The notes beneath the pieces were generated by a model, which saw only the letters and a list, made by a program, of their open reading frames with translations, was not told the DNA's origin and made no database searches. Both the position numbers and the translations under genes were made by a program. Shown here piece after piece: positions 46,339 to 55,239 of a stretch of DNA of 64,000 nt (positions within the stretch are counted from its first letter, which is position 1; each line of letters begins with the position of its first letter). Origin of the DNA: Campylobacter iguaniorum (GTDB taxonomy: Bacteria > Campylobacterota > Campylobacteria > Campylobacterales > Campylobacteraceae); NCBI RefSeq assembly GCF_000736415.1, contig NZ_CP009043.1, forward strand, positions 930,001 through 994,000, in the 5' to 3' direction.

Positions 46339-47286
46339 AAAAATACAAATTACTCACGCAGGCTAAAAACTATCTACAACACAAATATGAGAACGGCTTA
46401 TGCAAAAGCTAGATATGAAAGTCAAATGGAGAGTCCCCACGAGTATTTTAGATACACAGCTGTGTTAGATCAAAGAACTAGACCAAGCCATGCCAAGCTT
46501 CATGGCACAGTACTACCAAAGAATGATCCATTTTGGGATACAAACTATCCACCAAATGGCTGGAACTGTAGATGTAAAGTCCAAGTCCTTACAAAAAGAG
46601 AGCTTGAGCGTAAAGGTATTACGCCATTAGCAGATAGCTCTATGCTTAAAAATGTAGCAGACAAAGACTTTGCATATAATCCAGGTAGAGTTGATAAAAT
46701 AGAGCAAATTTACGAGCAAAAGTTAAGTAAATTTAGCACTACAAATGGAAGTGCTTCAAAGATATTTATTAGTAATGTTCTAGCTAAAACTAAAGATTTT
46801 AATCATCAAAGAGATTTATATGTATGGCAGCGTGGGCTTGATAATGCTGTAGATGAGTTGCTTATTAAAAAGAATGTAAAGTCTCCTATAAATGCATTTG
46901 TGATAGGTAAATTAAATAAAGATATAGCAAACAAAGCTAGTAAAGGTCTTGGTATAGATATACAAGAAGATAGTATAGCAGGTGATAAGCACGGTATCTT
47001 GCATATTAGGGAAGATAGAAAAGGCATATATGGTCAAGATTTGCGAATAGAAGAGATTAGGCAGATAGTTAAGGTTTTAGATGACAAAAATACACCAGTT
47101 AGCATTGATACTAAAAATAAAAATATCATATTTTGGTTTGATGACAAAAAAGATAGTAGTAAAATAAATAAAGTAGTCATAGATTTAAATTATAAGTTAA
47201 AGAAGTTTGGGCTTACAAATTATATGGTTAGTGCCGGCAAAGTAAATAAGGCTGATAATTTTAATAAATATACAAAAATCAGATGA
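46339..47286 (+). pseudogene. 5'-truncated Mu F-like minor head protein with C-terminal nuclease-like domain
   Basis: The remaining frame runs from after the stop at 46336-46338; the first ATG is 46387 (299 residues from there), but recognisable F-protein sequence (RRLKTIYNTN) lies upstream of it, so the N-terminal part has been lost. Residues about 15-85 from the ATG carry the classic Mu gpF/SPP1 gp7 pattern: VLDQRTRPSHAKLHGTVLP, DPFWDTNYPPNGWNCRCKV. Residues about 165-299 (FVIGKLNKDIANKASKGLGI, then GDKHGILHIREDRKGIYG, then VVIDLNYKL) look like the phage Barnase-EndoU-colicin-RelE (PBECR) nuclease domains often fused to such head proteins. Confidence 0.75.
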
Positions 47287-47375
47287 CGGTAGGAGTTGCA
47301 CCTACAATACAGATCCAACCCTATAAAATATAGGTATCTATCGACTACTACATTGCGATCATCAATCATCTGATT
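47277..47375. other. 99-base inverted-repeat element, possible structured RNA
   Basis: AATCAGATGA (47277-47286) and TCATCTGATT (47366-47375) form a perfect 10-bp outer stem. Inside are two further perfect hairpins: GTAGG/CCTAC with a 7-base loop (47289-47305) and CCTATA/TATAGG with a 3-base loop (47320-47334). Read on the minus strand there is also ATCG/CGAT, and the first hairpin loop becomes TGCAACT, close to a tRNA T-loop. The outer stem includes the stop codon of the F-like remnant. Identity unknown. Confidence 0.45.
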
Positions 47376-47413
47376 AATATAAGTATTATACCACAACAAA
47401 GGAAATTTATCAA

Positions 47414-47662
47414 ATGAGCGTAAAAATAACAGGCTTTGAAAAGATAGAAAAGAAGCTCGAGCAATTAAGAAATTTAGGAACCAATGTAAAACCATTTTTA
47501 AGCACAGCTGGCCAGATGATAAGAAATGAGATAGAGGGTAGCTTTGAAAAAGAAACTAGTCCGTTTGGCGAGAGATGGAAGCCACTAAGTGCATCTACTA
47601 TCTTTTCTGAAATCAAAGGTGGTATGAGAGGTAGTATGGTAAAACAAAGCATTAACTTTTAA
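47414..47662 (+). pseudogene. Truncated Mu G-like virion morphogenesis protein
   Basis: An 82-residue frame starting MSVKITGFEKIEKKLEQL and continuing with FEKETSPFGERWKPLSASTI, the hallmark of Mu gpG/phage tail completion proteins. Full-length relatives are about 140-180 residues; after about residue 62 the sequence no longer fits, so the C-terminal half is deleted. AAAGGA precedes the ATG. It follows the F-like gene as in intact Mu-type phages. Confidence 0.7.
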
Positions 47663-47712
47663 TCAAATTTTTGCTATATTTTCACTATCATTTCTCAAAA
47701 TCAAGGAAATCA

Positions 47713-48309
47713 ATGATCCATAAAACCCATGTTTCTTTCGCACTTTGCGTCTGCTTAGCTCCAGTTGCGGCTCTTTCATATTTTGGCTCATTAAATTTAA
47801 GCCAAGAAACTCTTATGCAATTTATCGCTGCCATTAGCATTGGAGCGTTGTTTCCTGATATCGATGAACCGCAGTCCAAAATCGGTCAGAAATTTACCGC
47901 CGTGTCAAATTTAATCAAAACGCTTTTTGGGCATCGTGGTGTGACGCATTTTTTCATAGTTCCAGCTATTTTAGCTGTTTTATTTTTAATATTTTTGCCA
48001 GCGAATTCCACTTATATCGCTTTGGGGTCTGGATTTATACTCGGATACACATTACATATAGTAGGTGACGCATTCACTAAAAGTGGCATACAAAACGCAT
48101 TTTGGCCATTTTTTAAGAATAAAGCATTTGGAATGTTGCCAAAAGAGTTTAGATTTTACACCAACTCAACAGTCGAGCTAAAGCTTGTCTTGCCACTTAC
48201 GATGATTTTGTGCGGCATTGAAGTCTATCAAATTTTTGGTAGCGACCTAAAAATAGGCAACCAAAACCTAGAACAAATCTTAAATCAAATTCTAAAAGCC
48301 CTACTTTGA
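47713..48309 (+). CDS. YdjM-type membrane-bound metal-dependent hydrolase
   Basis: A 198-residue inner-membrane protein of the YdjM/LexA-binding hydrolase-like family. Conserved metal-type motifs are MIHKTHVSFALCVCL (first His), ALFPDIDEPQSKIG, LFGHRGVTHFF and YTLHIVGDAFTKSGI, set between four to five membrane helices. Chemistry is unproven. The frame opens 14 codons earlier at TTG, but the ATG at 47713 follows AAGGAA and matches the family start. Its last 9 bases overlap converging mltG. Confidence 0.85.
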   Translation: MIHKTHVSFALCVCLAPVAALSYFGSLNLSQETLMQFIAAISIGALFPDIDEPQSKIGQKFTAVSNLIKTLFGHRGVTHFFIVPAILAVLFLIFLPANSTYIALGSGFILGYTLHIVGDAFTKSGIQNAFWPFFKNKAFGMLPKEFRFYTNSTVELKLVLPLTMILCGIEVYQIFGSDLKIGNQNLEQILNQILKALL

Positions 48310-49248
48310 AATAGCTTTTACGTGTGCGTTGTATGTGGTGCTAAATTTATGCTTTCCAGTCTCTTTATTCCTCACAAAATACAAATAATCAGTCTTTTTA
48401 GGAAATATAGCGGCCTTTATAGCTTCTAAGCTGACATTGCAAACTGCAGTATCTGGAAGCCCTTCGTAAATATAAGTATTGTATTTACTATAGTCTTTTC
48501 TAATCCTATCGGCTGTTATTTTTTCGTGTGAATAAAGCCCATAGTTTAGCGTCCCGTCCATTTGAAGCTTCATACCTTTTTTGAGTCTATTGTAGATGAC
48601 CGAAGCGACAAGCGGCATTTCGCTCGCATCGGCGGCTTCTTTTTGGATAACAGAAGCAACGATGATGAAGTTAAACCACTTTTTCTCATCCCACTGCCCA
48701 AATATCTTTTTAGCGATGCTTTCATGGTGTTTTTTTGATGAGTTTATCATATAATAAACAAGATGTTTTTCGCTTATTCCTACTGGTATTTTGTAGGTTT
48801 CAGGCACCAAGTAGCCCTCTTTTATCGGCGACATAGCATTATATTCTTTGACTAATAATTCATAGTTTAAGCTTAGCTTTTCAGACAAATCTTTTAGAAA
48901 ATACAAAGTAGTCTCACCAGGTATCAAAGTGATATCCATGAGCGCTGCTTTTGCAGTAGTTAGCTTGTATAAAAAATCAAATTTGCTAAGCCTTGTTTGA
49001 CCTATTTCTATCCAGCCAGATTGTGGAAATCCCATAAAAACAAGAATATATTTGTCAAATTTATTAACATTAAAGTTACGCTTACTTAAATACGATATAA
49101 TCTCACTCACGCTTCCATTTGGAAGATATACAACCTTACTAGTATCTATTGGTCTTGCAAGAGTTGCAAACAAACTTAGGAAAACAATGAGAATAATTTC
49201 GCAAATCATAAAAAAAATGCGTCTATTTATAGCTTTTTTGGTTATCAT
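48301..49248 (-). CDS. mltG: Endolytic murein transglycosylase MltG
   Basis: A 315-residue membrane-anchored lytic transglycosylase that cuts nascent glycan strands and sets their length. An N-terminal membrane helix (about residues 10-30), a LysM-like module, then the YceG domain with the catalytic Glu in VASVIQKEAADASEMPLVAS and the end-motif LQMDGTLNYGL plus YNTYIYEGLP. The start at 49248 has AAGGG upstream; the internal ATG at 49209 has none. Its 5' end overlaps the start of the divergent AsmA-like gene by 62 bases. Confidence 0.93.
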   Translation of the reverse strand: MITKKAINRRIFFMICEIILIVFLSLFATLARPIDTSKVVYLPNGSVSEIISYLSKRNFNVNKFDKYILVFMGFPQSGWIEIGQTRLSKFDFLYKLTTAKAALMDITLIPGETTLYFLKDLSEKLSLNYELLVKEYNAMSPIKEGYLVPETYKIPVGISEKHLVYYMINSSKKHHESIAKKIFGQWDEKKWFNFIIVASVIQKEAADASEMPLVASVIYNRLKKGMKLQMDGTLNYGLYSHEKITADRIRKDYSKYNTYIYEGLPDTAVCNVSLEAIKAAIFPKKTDYLYFVRNKETGKHKFSTTYNAHVKAISK

Positions 49249-51715
49249 TATTTCTACCCTTGTCCTTACTTTGCTTCATGGAATTCACGTTGATGAGTTT
49301 AACTCAAATTTGATTTATATCAAAGAATTATATATAAAATTAGATAAAAAACTAATTGTAAATATCAAAAATATCAAAATTAATAAAGAAAAAAATAAAA
49401 AAACTAGCGACGCAGAGCTGCTCAGCATAGCAGACAACGCAATTTGGATAAATAAAATATTCAAAGAGATAAACATACAAAATATATCTTATGATGATAT
49501 AAATATAACTATGGTTTATAAAGATGATATATTTTTCATAAATACTCCATATCTTACGATTGATACTAGGATTTATGATGAAAGTCCGCTTAAAATAGCG
49601 GTAAATCAGCTTAATTTTAAAGATTTTAACGTGACTTTGCAAGGCGATTTGAGAGCTGATTTAGCAAAAGATTATTACGATTTCAATGGAACAATTGCAA
49701 GTTATGAGCTTTTTGGGGATTTGTCGCTAAAGCTTGATAAAGAGATGCTAAAATACAAGTTATCAAATGTAAAAGCTAGTAGCTTAGAGCATTTTATATC
49801 AAATTTAGCCCAAAAAACAGGGCTTGATGAAGAGATCAAAAAGTGGATTTATGGCTATATTGTAGCTGATGATTATTTAGTAGAAGAGCTTAGAGGAAAG
49901 CTAAATTTAAAGACATTAGACTATTATCCAAATGAATTATATGGCAAGGCAAGAGCTTCAAATTTAGTAGTCAAATTCCACCCAAATGTCACTCCAGCTA
50001 TTGCAAAATCAGCAAGCGTAGAGTTTGTGGATGACAAGCTGATTTTTAGCCTAAATGAGCCGACATATTATGACAAATCCATAGCTGGCAGCAGCGTAGA
50101 GATAGAAAACATTATAGGGCAAAACTCAAATTTGAAGCTTCATCTAGCTACCAAATCCTTGCTAGATAGCAAAATCCACGAAATTTTAAAAGCCTATGAA
50201 ATCAACATTCCCATAACTCAAAAAAGTGGCGAACTTAATAGCACTTTAGATCTTAGGGTATATTTTGATCCATTTAAGATAGAAAGCAGTGGTAAATTTG
50301 ACCTCAAAAACGCAGATATACTCATCTCAAATGCTCCTTTTAGCTCAAAAGGCGCTAATGTAATCTTAAAAGACGAGCTTATTAGTATACAAAATGCAAA
50401 TTTAAAAAATGAAATCTTTGAAGCAGACGCAAACGGAGTTATAGATTTAAATCAAAGTAAGGCTGAATTTGATGGTGAATTCAAAGAAATTTGCATTAGT
50501 GGTTGCGAGATTTTGGATATAAAAAATAGCCTTCAAACAGTTCTTTTAGACTTCAATCAAGATATGCTTATCACAGCACCCAAGCTAAACTTTTCAATGA
50601 AAATAGCAGATCAAAATATCATCAATATAAATGATATATCTATGCTAAAACCACACTCAAAGCTTATGCAAAGTCTTGATATAAATGGTGGCAATTTAGA
50701 GATTAAAACTACTAATTTTTCAGATTTAGATATAAGTCTTTTGGGGGCTAAATTTGACCTGCCGCTAGCAAAAATAAGCGGTCAAAGCTATGATGAAGAT
50801 GACTTTCATATAAAAATGGCAAAAAATATAAATCTAAGTAGCAAAAGCGGGCTAATATCTGCAAATTTAGATGATAAAAATCTAAATTTAACTCTAAATT
50901 CACTAAAAATTTTATTAGATTCAAACTCTACTGATAGCATGAAATATGAAAGAAATATACATTTTAATGCCAAAAACTCAGCCGTCATCTTGCAAGATTT
51001 AAATAGAACAATAAACTTTAGCTCATTTGATGGAAATTTGCTAAACTCAGAGCTTCAATTTAGCGGCAAAACTGGCGATGGAAATATAAATATCAATAAA
51101 AAACCAAACTCTCTAAAGATAAGCGGACAAAATCTCAGCTCGGACTTTGCAAACGATTTTATGGGGCTAGAAGCTTTCAAAGATGGCAACTTCTCTATTA
51201 GGCTATCAGGAGTGGATTTTGATACATTTAAAAGCGAAATAAAGGTTCAAAATACATATTTGAGCGATTATAAATTCTATCAAAGATTTTTATCATTTTT
51301 GGATTCTATACCATCTTTATTGATATTTAAAGTACCAGATTTCAATGACAAAGGCTTTACTGTAGATAATGGAACTGTCTTGATAAACAGAGATGCAAAC
51401 AAACTAAACATACAAGCTCTAAAGCTCACAGGCAGCAGTGCAGACATAGCTGGCGGTGGCAATATAGATCTAAATAGCAAAGATATAAATATAGATTTGG
51501 AGCTAAAACTTTTAAAAGACGCCAGCTCAATCATCAGTAAAATCCCACTAGTAAACTATATAATACTTGGAAAAGACAAAACGATCTCGACGATAATAGA
51601 AGTCAGAGGCACTTTAGATGAGCCTAAATTTAAAACAGAGGTTATAACTGATATTTTAAAAACACCTTATAACCTTATCAAAAATACCTTAGAGCTTCCA
51701 TTCAATCTATTCTAG
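49187..51715 (+). CDS. YhdP/AsmA-like DUF3971 envelope protein
   Basis: An 842-residue protein with one N-terminal membrane helix (about residues 11-32) and a huge periplasmic region. Features of DUF3971/AsmA_2 proteins are present: INIQNISYDDINITMVYKDD near the start, repeated beta segments, and the C-terminal DKGFTVDNGTVLINRDANKL, then LTGSSADIAGGGNIDL. YhdP relatives move phospholipid to the outer membrane; the role here is inferred. The frame opens at 49052, but the ATG at 49187 follows AGGA and begins the basic-hydrophobic anchor. Its end nearly abuts hypA, convergently. Confidence 0.72.
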   Translation: MRIISQIIKKMRLFIAFLVIIISTLVLTLLHGIHVDEFNSNLIYIKELYIKLDKKLIVNIKNIKINKEKNKKTSDAELLSIADNAIWINKIFKEINIQNISYDDINITMVYKDDIFFINTPYLTIDTRIYDESPLKIAVNQLNFKDFNVTLQGDLRADLAKDYYDFNGTIASYELFGDLSLKLDKEMLKYKLSNVKASSLEHFISNLAQKTGLDEEIKKWIYGYIVADDYLVEELRGKLNLKTLDYYPNELYGKARASNLVVKFHPNVTPAIAKSASVEFVDDKLIFSLNEPTYYDKSIAGSSVEIENIIGQNSNLKLHLATKSLLDSKIHEILKAYEINIPITQKSGELNSTLDLRVYFDPFKIESSGKFDLKNADILISNAPFSSKGANVILKDELISIQNANLKNEIFEADANGVIDLNQSKAEFDGEFKEICISGCEILDIKNSLQTVLLDFNQDMLITAPKLNFSMKIADQNIININDISMLKPHSKLMQSLDINGGNLEIKTTNFSDLDISLLGAKFDLPLAKISGQSYDEDDFHIKMAKNINLSSKSGLISANLDDKNLNLTLNSLKILLDSNSTDSMKYERNIHFNAKNSAVILQDLNRTINFSSFDGNLLNSELQFSGKTGDGNININKKPNSLKISGQNLSSDFANDFMGLEAFKDGNFSIRLSGVDFDTFKSEIKVQNTYLSDYKFYQRFLSFLDSIPSLLIFKVPDFNDKGFTVDNGTVLINRDANKLNIQALKLTGSSADIAGGGNIDLNSKDINIDLELKLLKDASSIISKIPLVNYIILGKDKTISTIIEVRGTLDEPKFKTEVITDILKTPYNLIKNTLELPFNLF

Positions 51716-51716
51716 C

Positions 51717-52058
51717 CTACTCCATTTCAAGGCGCATTAAAAAGAGATCTTCTCCTGCTGTGACTTGCAAGTTGTTTGAGCCACAAGTCGGACATAAGAA
51801 GTTATTTTCCATTAAAACACCTTCAAATCCGCATTCATCGCACTTCACAACTATATCTTGGGTGTTGATAATGAGCTTGGCATCATTACAAATCGTTCCT
51901 TGTTTAAAGGCATCAAAGGCACTCTCTAAGTAGTGAGGCTCCACGCCACTAAGCCTGCCGACTTGGATCTCGACTCTAGTAATGTTTGTGGCGTTGTTTT
52001 TCATAGCATTTGTTTCACAAAGCTTAAATAGATCTTGAACTATGGCTAATTCATGCAT
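51717..52058 (-). CDS. hypA: Hydrogenase maturation nickel metallochaperone HypA
   Basis: A 113-residue metallochaperone that delivers nickel to the hydrogenase large subunit with HypB (and to urease in Helicobacter). The nickel-binding N-terminus MHEL (His2) is intact, and the structural zinc site is built from CDECGFEG and FLCPTCGSN. Full length. Last gene of the hyd-hyp operon, 18 bases after hypE. Confidence 0.96.
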   Translation of the reverse strand: MHELAIVQDLFKLCETNAMKNNATNITRVEIQVGRLSGVEPHYLESAFDAFKQGTICNDAKLIINTQDIVVKCDECGFEGVLMENNFLCPTCGSNNLQVTAGEDLFLMRLEME

Positions 52059-52076
52059 GATTTTCCTTTAACAAAT

Positions 52077-53069
52077 TTAACAAATTCGTGGCAGAAGCTC
52101 GCCTTTTGGCGGCTCAAGATATCTGCTTGACCCATAAGCATTTTCAAGCAAAACTCCAGCTTTTTTATCGCTTACAACTTCACCTATAATACTTGCCAAG
52201 CTATTATATTTTTGTAAAATCTCAAGAGCTTTTTGCTCATCGCTAGGATCTACTGCTAGAACAAAGGTGCCTTCATTTGCTAGCTCATAAGCCTCAAATC
52301 CAAGCAATTCACAAATCCCTACTACTTCATCGCTTAAAGCTATTTTTTCTTCATAAACTTTTAGCTCGAAGCCTTTAAAATTTGCCCATTCATTAAGCAC
52401 TGCTGAAAGCCCACCACGAGTAGCGTCACGCATACACTGAAGCTTTACACCTGAGTTTATTAAGTCTAAAACAACGTTTTTAAGTGGCTTGCAGTCACTT
52501 TTTAGCTCACTTTGCAAGGCAAGCTCTTCACGACTTGCCAAAATCACAGCCCCGTGTCTGCCAACATCCCCACTAAGTAGTATTTTAGCTCCTACTTTTA
52601 GATTTTTTAGCTCTATTTTATCGCAAATTATCTCGCCAATTCCGCTTGTGTTGATAAAAATCTTATCGCAACTTCCATTTGGCACGACTTTTGTATCCCC
52701 GCAAACTATACTTACTCCAGCCTCATCAGCAGTTTTTTTGATTGAGTTTAATATCTCTTTAAGCTCAAATATTTCAAGACCCTCTTCAAGTATGAGCGAG
52801 CAGCTAAGATATTTCGCATCGGCTCCCACCATACTTAGATCATTTACCGTGCCACAAACTGCGATTTTACCGATATCTCCACCACTAAATTTAATAGGAG
52901 TTACCACAAAACTATCAGTGCTAAATGCTATTTTTGAGCCTAAGCTTAGTATAGCACTATCATTGCTATCTTTTAAAATTTCATTATTAAAAGTCTCAAA
53001 AATCAGCCCATTTATAAGCTCATTCATCTCTTCACCGCCACCACCGTGGCTTAGCATTATCTTTTGCAT
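52077..53069 (-). CDS. hypE: Hydrogenase maturation protein HypE
   Basis: A 330-residue enzyme that dehydrates the thiocarboxamide on its own C-terminal Cys to a thiocyanate, the source of the iron-bound cyanide ligands. The substrate Cys330 is present in the C-terminal PRIC. The AIR-synthase-like ATP domain is visible at HGGGGEEMNELI and SGDVGRHGAVILASRE, with MRDATRGGLSAVLNEWA. It follows hypD with no spacing. Confidence 0.97.
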   Translation of the reverse strand: MQKIMLSHGGGGEEMNELINGLIFETFNNEILKDSNDSAILSLGSKIAFSTDSFVVTPIKFSGGDIGKIAVCGTVNDLSMVGADAKYLSCSLILEEGLEIFELKEILNSIKKTADEAGVSIVCGDTKVVPNGSCDKIFINTSGIGEIICDKIELKNLKVGAKILLSGDVGRHGAVILASREELALQSELKSDCKPLKNVVLDLINSGVKLQCMRDATRGGLSAVLNEWANFKGFELKVYEEKIALSDEVVGICELLGFEAYELANEGTFVLAVDPSDEQKALEILQKYNSLASIIGEVVSDKKAGVLLENAYGSSRYLEPPKGELLPRIC

Positions 53070-54161
53070 TTAACCCCTTTTAGCGTATTTGTAGTAAGCA
53101 GCGCACGCGCCCTCGCCACTCACCATACAGCTTCCAATTGGATTTTGTGGATTACAGACTTTACCAAAAACCTTGCAGTCATAAGGCTTCGCCCTACCTC
53201 TTAAAATCTCACCACAAATACAAGCCTTGCTCTCTTTAGCACTTTGCACGCTGCAATCAAAGCAAACCCTAGCATCAATGCTGGCAAACTCGTCCTTTAG
53301 CTTCATGCCACTATTTGGTATCACACCAAGCCCACGCCAAGGAAAATCGCAAATCTCAAAATACTTATCTATTAGCTCTTTAGCCCTTAAATTTCCATTT
53401 TCGTTTACCACTCTAGCATATTCGTTATAGACTTCGTGAGTGTTTGCGTTTTGTTGTCTTACTAAATTTAACACACTATCCATAATGTCAAGTGGCTCAA
53501 ATCCGCTAACTGCAATAGGCGTTTTATAGTCATCTGCTATGCTTTTATATACGTTGCTTCCTGTGATTACGCTGACATGACTAGGCCCCAAAAATGCGTC
53601 TATTTTCACATTTTCATCGTTCATTATCGCCCTTACAGGAGCTGGGACGGTGACGTGATTTATGTGAAAAAATAGATTTTTCAGCCCTAAATTTAGCGTT
53701 TTTTCTACCAAAACAGCACTCATTGGCGTAGTTGTCTCAAATCCAATAGCAAAAAATATAACCTTTTTATCTGGATTGTCTTGCGCGATTTTAAGGGCAT
53801 CAAGAGGCGTATAAAGTGCTCTTATATCGTGTCCTTCACCTCTTAGCTTCATTAGGCTTGTATGGCTTCCTGGCACTCTTAACATATCTGCAAGTGTGCA
53901 AAATATCACGCCGTCCATACTAGCAAGTTTTATTGCTTCATCTATGCGAGTTTTTGGCATCACGCACACAGGACAGCCTGGACCATGAACGAAGTTTATA
54001 TGCTCACCAACAAGACCTGGAATGCCAAATTTCATAATACTATGCGTATGTCCGCCGCAAATTTCCATGATATTTAGCGGCTTATTACTCTCTTTTTTTA
54101 TCAGCTTTGAGATAGCTAAAATTTTATCTTTATCTCTAAAATCGTTTATCAAATCCATCAT
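53070..54161 (-). CDS. hypD: Hydrogenase maturation protein HypD
   Basis: A 363-residue iron-sulphur scaffold on which the Fe(CN)2CO unit is assembled with HypC and HypE. Conserved motifs: MEICGGHTHSIMKFG, the redox pair FVHGPGCPVCVMP, and IFFAIGFETTTPMSAVL; C-terminal cysteines (CFDCSVQSAKESKACICGEIL) ligate the 4Fe-4S cluster. ATGA overlap with hypC; a second ATG follows at once, so the start may be one codon later. Confidence 0.97.
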   Translation of the reverse strand: MMDLINDFRDKDKILAISKLIKKESNKPLNIMEICGGHTHSIMKFGIPGLVGEHINFVHGPGCPVCVMPKTRIDEAIKLASMDGVIFCTLADMLRVPGSHTSLMKLRGEGHDIRALYTPLDALKIAQDNPDKKVIFFAIGFETTTPMSAVLVEKTLNLGLKNLFFHINHVTVPAPVRAIMNDENVKIDAFLGPSHVSVITGSNVYKSIADDYKTPIAVSGFEPLDIMDSVLNLVRQQNANTHEVYNEYARVVNENGNLRAKELIDKYFEICDFPWRGLGVIPNSGMKLKDEFASIDARVCFDCSVQSAKESKACICGEILRGRAKPYDCKVFGKVCNPQNPIGSCMVSGEGACAAYYKYAKRG

Positions 54162-54439
54162 TTTAGCCTATTAGCAAGTCCCATATCGCCGTCATAGACG
54201 CCAATTGTCTCATTATTCATTTCTTTTACGATGTTCTCATAAACCTTTAAGCTCTCTAAAGCGTATTTTGTATCTATCTTTTCCATTGCAAAGCCCACAT
54301 GGATCAGCACGTAATCGCCAACATTAACTGGCTCAGCGATAAGATCCAAGCTCACTCCACGACGCACTCCAAGAGTTTCGACTGTCGCGAAGTTGTTCTC
54401 ATCTATTTCTATAACTTTTGAAGGTATGCTAAGGCACAT
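54158..54439 (-). CDS. hypC: Hydrogenase assembly chaperone HypC
   Basis: A 93-residue chaperone that carries the Fe(CN)2CO moiety from HypD to the large subunit. The essential N-terminal Cys2 is in MCLSIPSKVIEID, and the conserved VGDYVLIHVGFAMEKID follows. Start shares one base with the hypB stop; end overlaps hypD (ATGA). Confidence 0.96.
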   Translation of the reverse strand: MCLSIPSKVIEIDENNFATVETLGVRRGVSLDLIAEPVNVGDYVLIHVGFAMEKIDTKYALESLKVYENIVKEMNNETIGVYDGDMGLANRLK

Positions 54440-55224
54440 TATCTAAATTCCTTTTTCATTTTTATATAATTTATCCATTTATCAATGCCTGCGCCAGTCT
54501 TACTATCAACCTCGATGATATCGACTTTTGGATTAAGTTTTCTTGCCTCTTTTTTAACCTCTTCAAGGTCAAAATCAAAATGTTCCAAAAGTGAAATTTT
54601 AGTGATTATCAGTACGTCTGCTGCTCTAAACATCACTGGATATTTTGCTACTTTATCAGCGCCTTCGGGAACGCTTAAAAGCACGGCGTTTAAGTGTGAG
54701 CCGACATCATAACTAGCTGGGCAAACTAGGTTTCCGACATTTTCTATAAAAACCAAATCAAGCTCATTTAAAGGCAGATGATGAAGCCCTTCATGAACCA
54801 TAAATGCGTCCAAATGACAAGTCTGTCCAGTAGTGATTTGATGGGCTTTTGCTCCAGCATTTAGTATGCGATTTGCATCTTTGTTTGTTTCTAGGTCGCC
54901 TTCAACTACGCCTACTTTAAACGCACCATTTTTTATAGTTGCTTCAAGCAAAGTTGTCTTGCCAGCACCTGGAGAGCTCATCAAATTTATACACAAAATC
55001 CCTTTTTCGTCCAAATGCGCTCTATTGTGAGCAGCTTCAGCGTCATTTTGTGATAATATTTTTGTAATTACATCAACTGTTTTTTTCTCATTCAAAGCTG
55101 GGTGAAAATGATGATCATGAGAGTGCTCTCCGATATGCTCGTGAGAGTGAGTGTGAGTAACTCCGTCATGACTATGCTCGTGAGAGTGTCCATTTCCCAT
55201 ACTACAACCGCAATCTTTACACAT
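54439..55224 (-). CDS. hypB: Hydrogenase nickel-incorporation GTPase HypB
   Basis: A 261-residue GTPase that powers nickel insertion. The N-terminus has the high-affinity nickel motif CKDCGC (C2, C5, C7) and a His-rich stretch (about residues 11-44, with over a dozen His) able to store nickel. The G domain shows SSPGAGKTTLLEAT, then EGDLETNKDANRI, and VIFIENVGNLVCPA-type and ITKISLL segments. Both nickel sites together imply storage as well as delivery. It lies 15 bases after nikR. Confidence 0.97.
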   Translation of the reverse strand: MCKDCGCSMGNGHSHEHSHDGVTHTHSHEHIGEHSHDHHFHPALNEKKTVDVITKILSQNDAEAAHNRAHLDEKGILCINLMSSPGAGKTTLLEATIKNGAFKVGVVEGDLETNKDANRILNAGAKAHQITTGQTCHLDAFMVHEGLHHLPLNELDLVFIENVGNLVCPASYDVGSHLNAVLLSVPEGADKVAKYPVMFRAADVLIITKISLLEHFDFDLEEVKKEARKLNPKVDIIEVDSKTGAGIDKWINYIKMKKEFR

Positions 55225-55239
55225 AATTTATCCTTATTA

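Larger units (their letters stand above)
46339..47662 (+). mobile_element. Remnant of a Mu-like (transposable) prophage
   Basis: Two adjacent phage morphogenesis genes in native Mu order (F then G), each truncated on its outer side, with no transposase, portal, terminase, tail or lysis genes left. Flanking genes are ordinary host genes (MFS transporter, YdjM-like). Outer ends of the original insertion cannot be placed; the two small minus-strand frames at 45740-46313 may belong to it. Confidence 0.75.

Noticed and set aside
47289-47305. Calling the element between the phage remnants a true tRNA
   Set aside because: The T-loop is close, but there is no proper 5-bp/7-base anticodon arm, two extra bases separate T arm and end stem, and the D arm is misplaced.
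47220-47495. 91-codon minus-strand frame across the phage F/G junction
   Set aside because: Antisense to both phage remnants and through the inverted-repeat element; no family match and no ribosome site.
49052-49186. Longer N-terminus of the AsmA-like protein from 49052
   Set aside because: The extra 45 residues have no ribosome site, lie antisense to mltG, and precede a normal membrane-anchor start at 49187.
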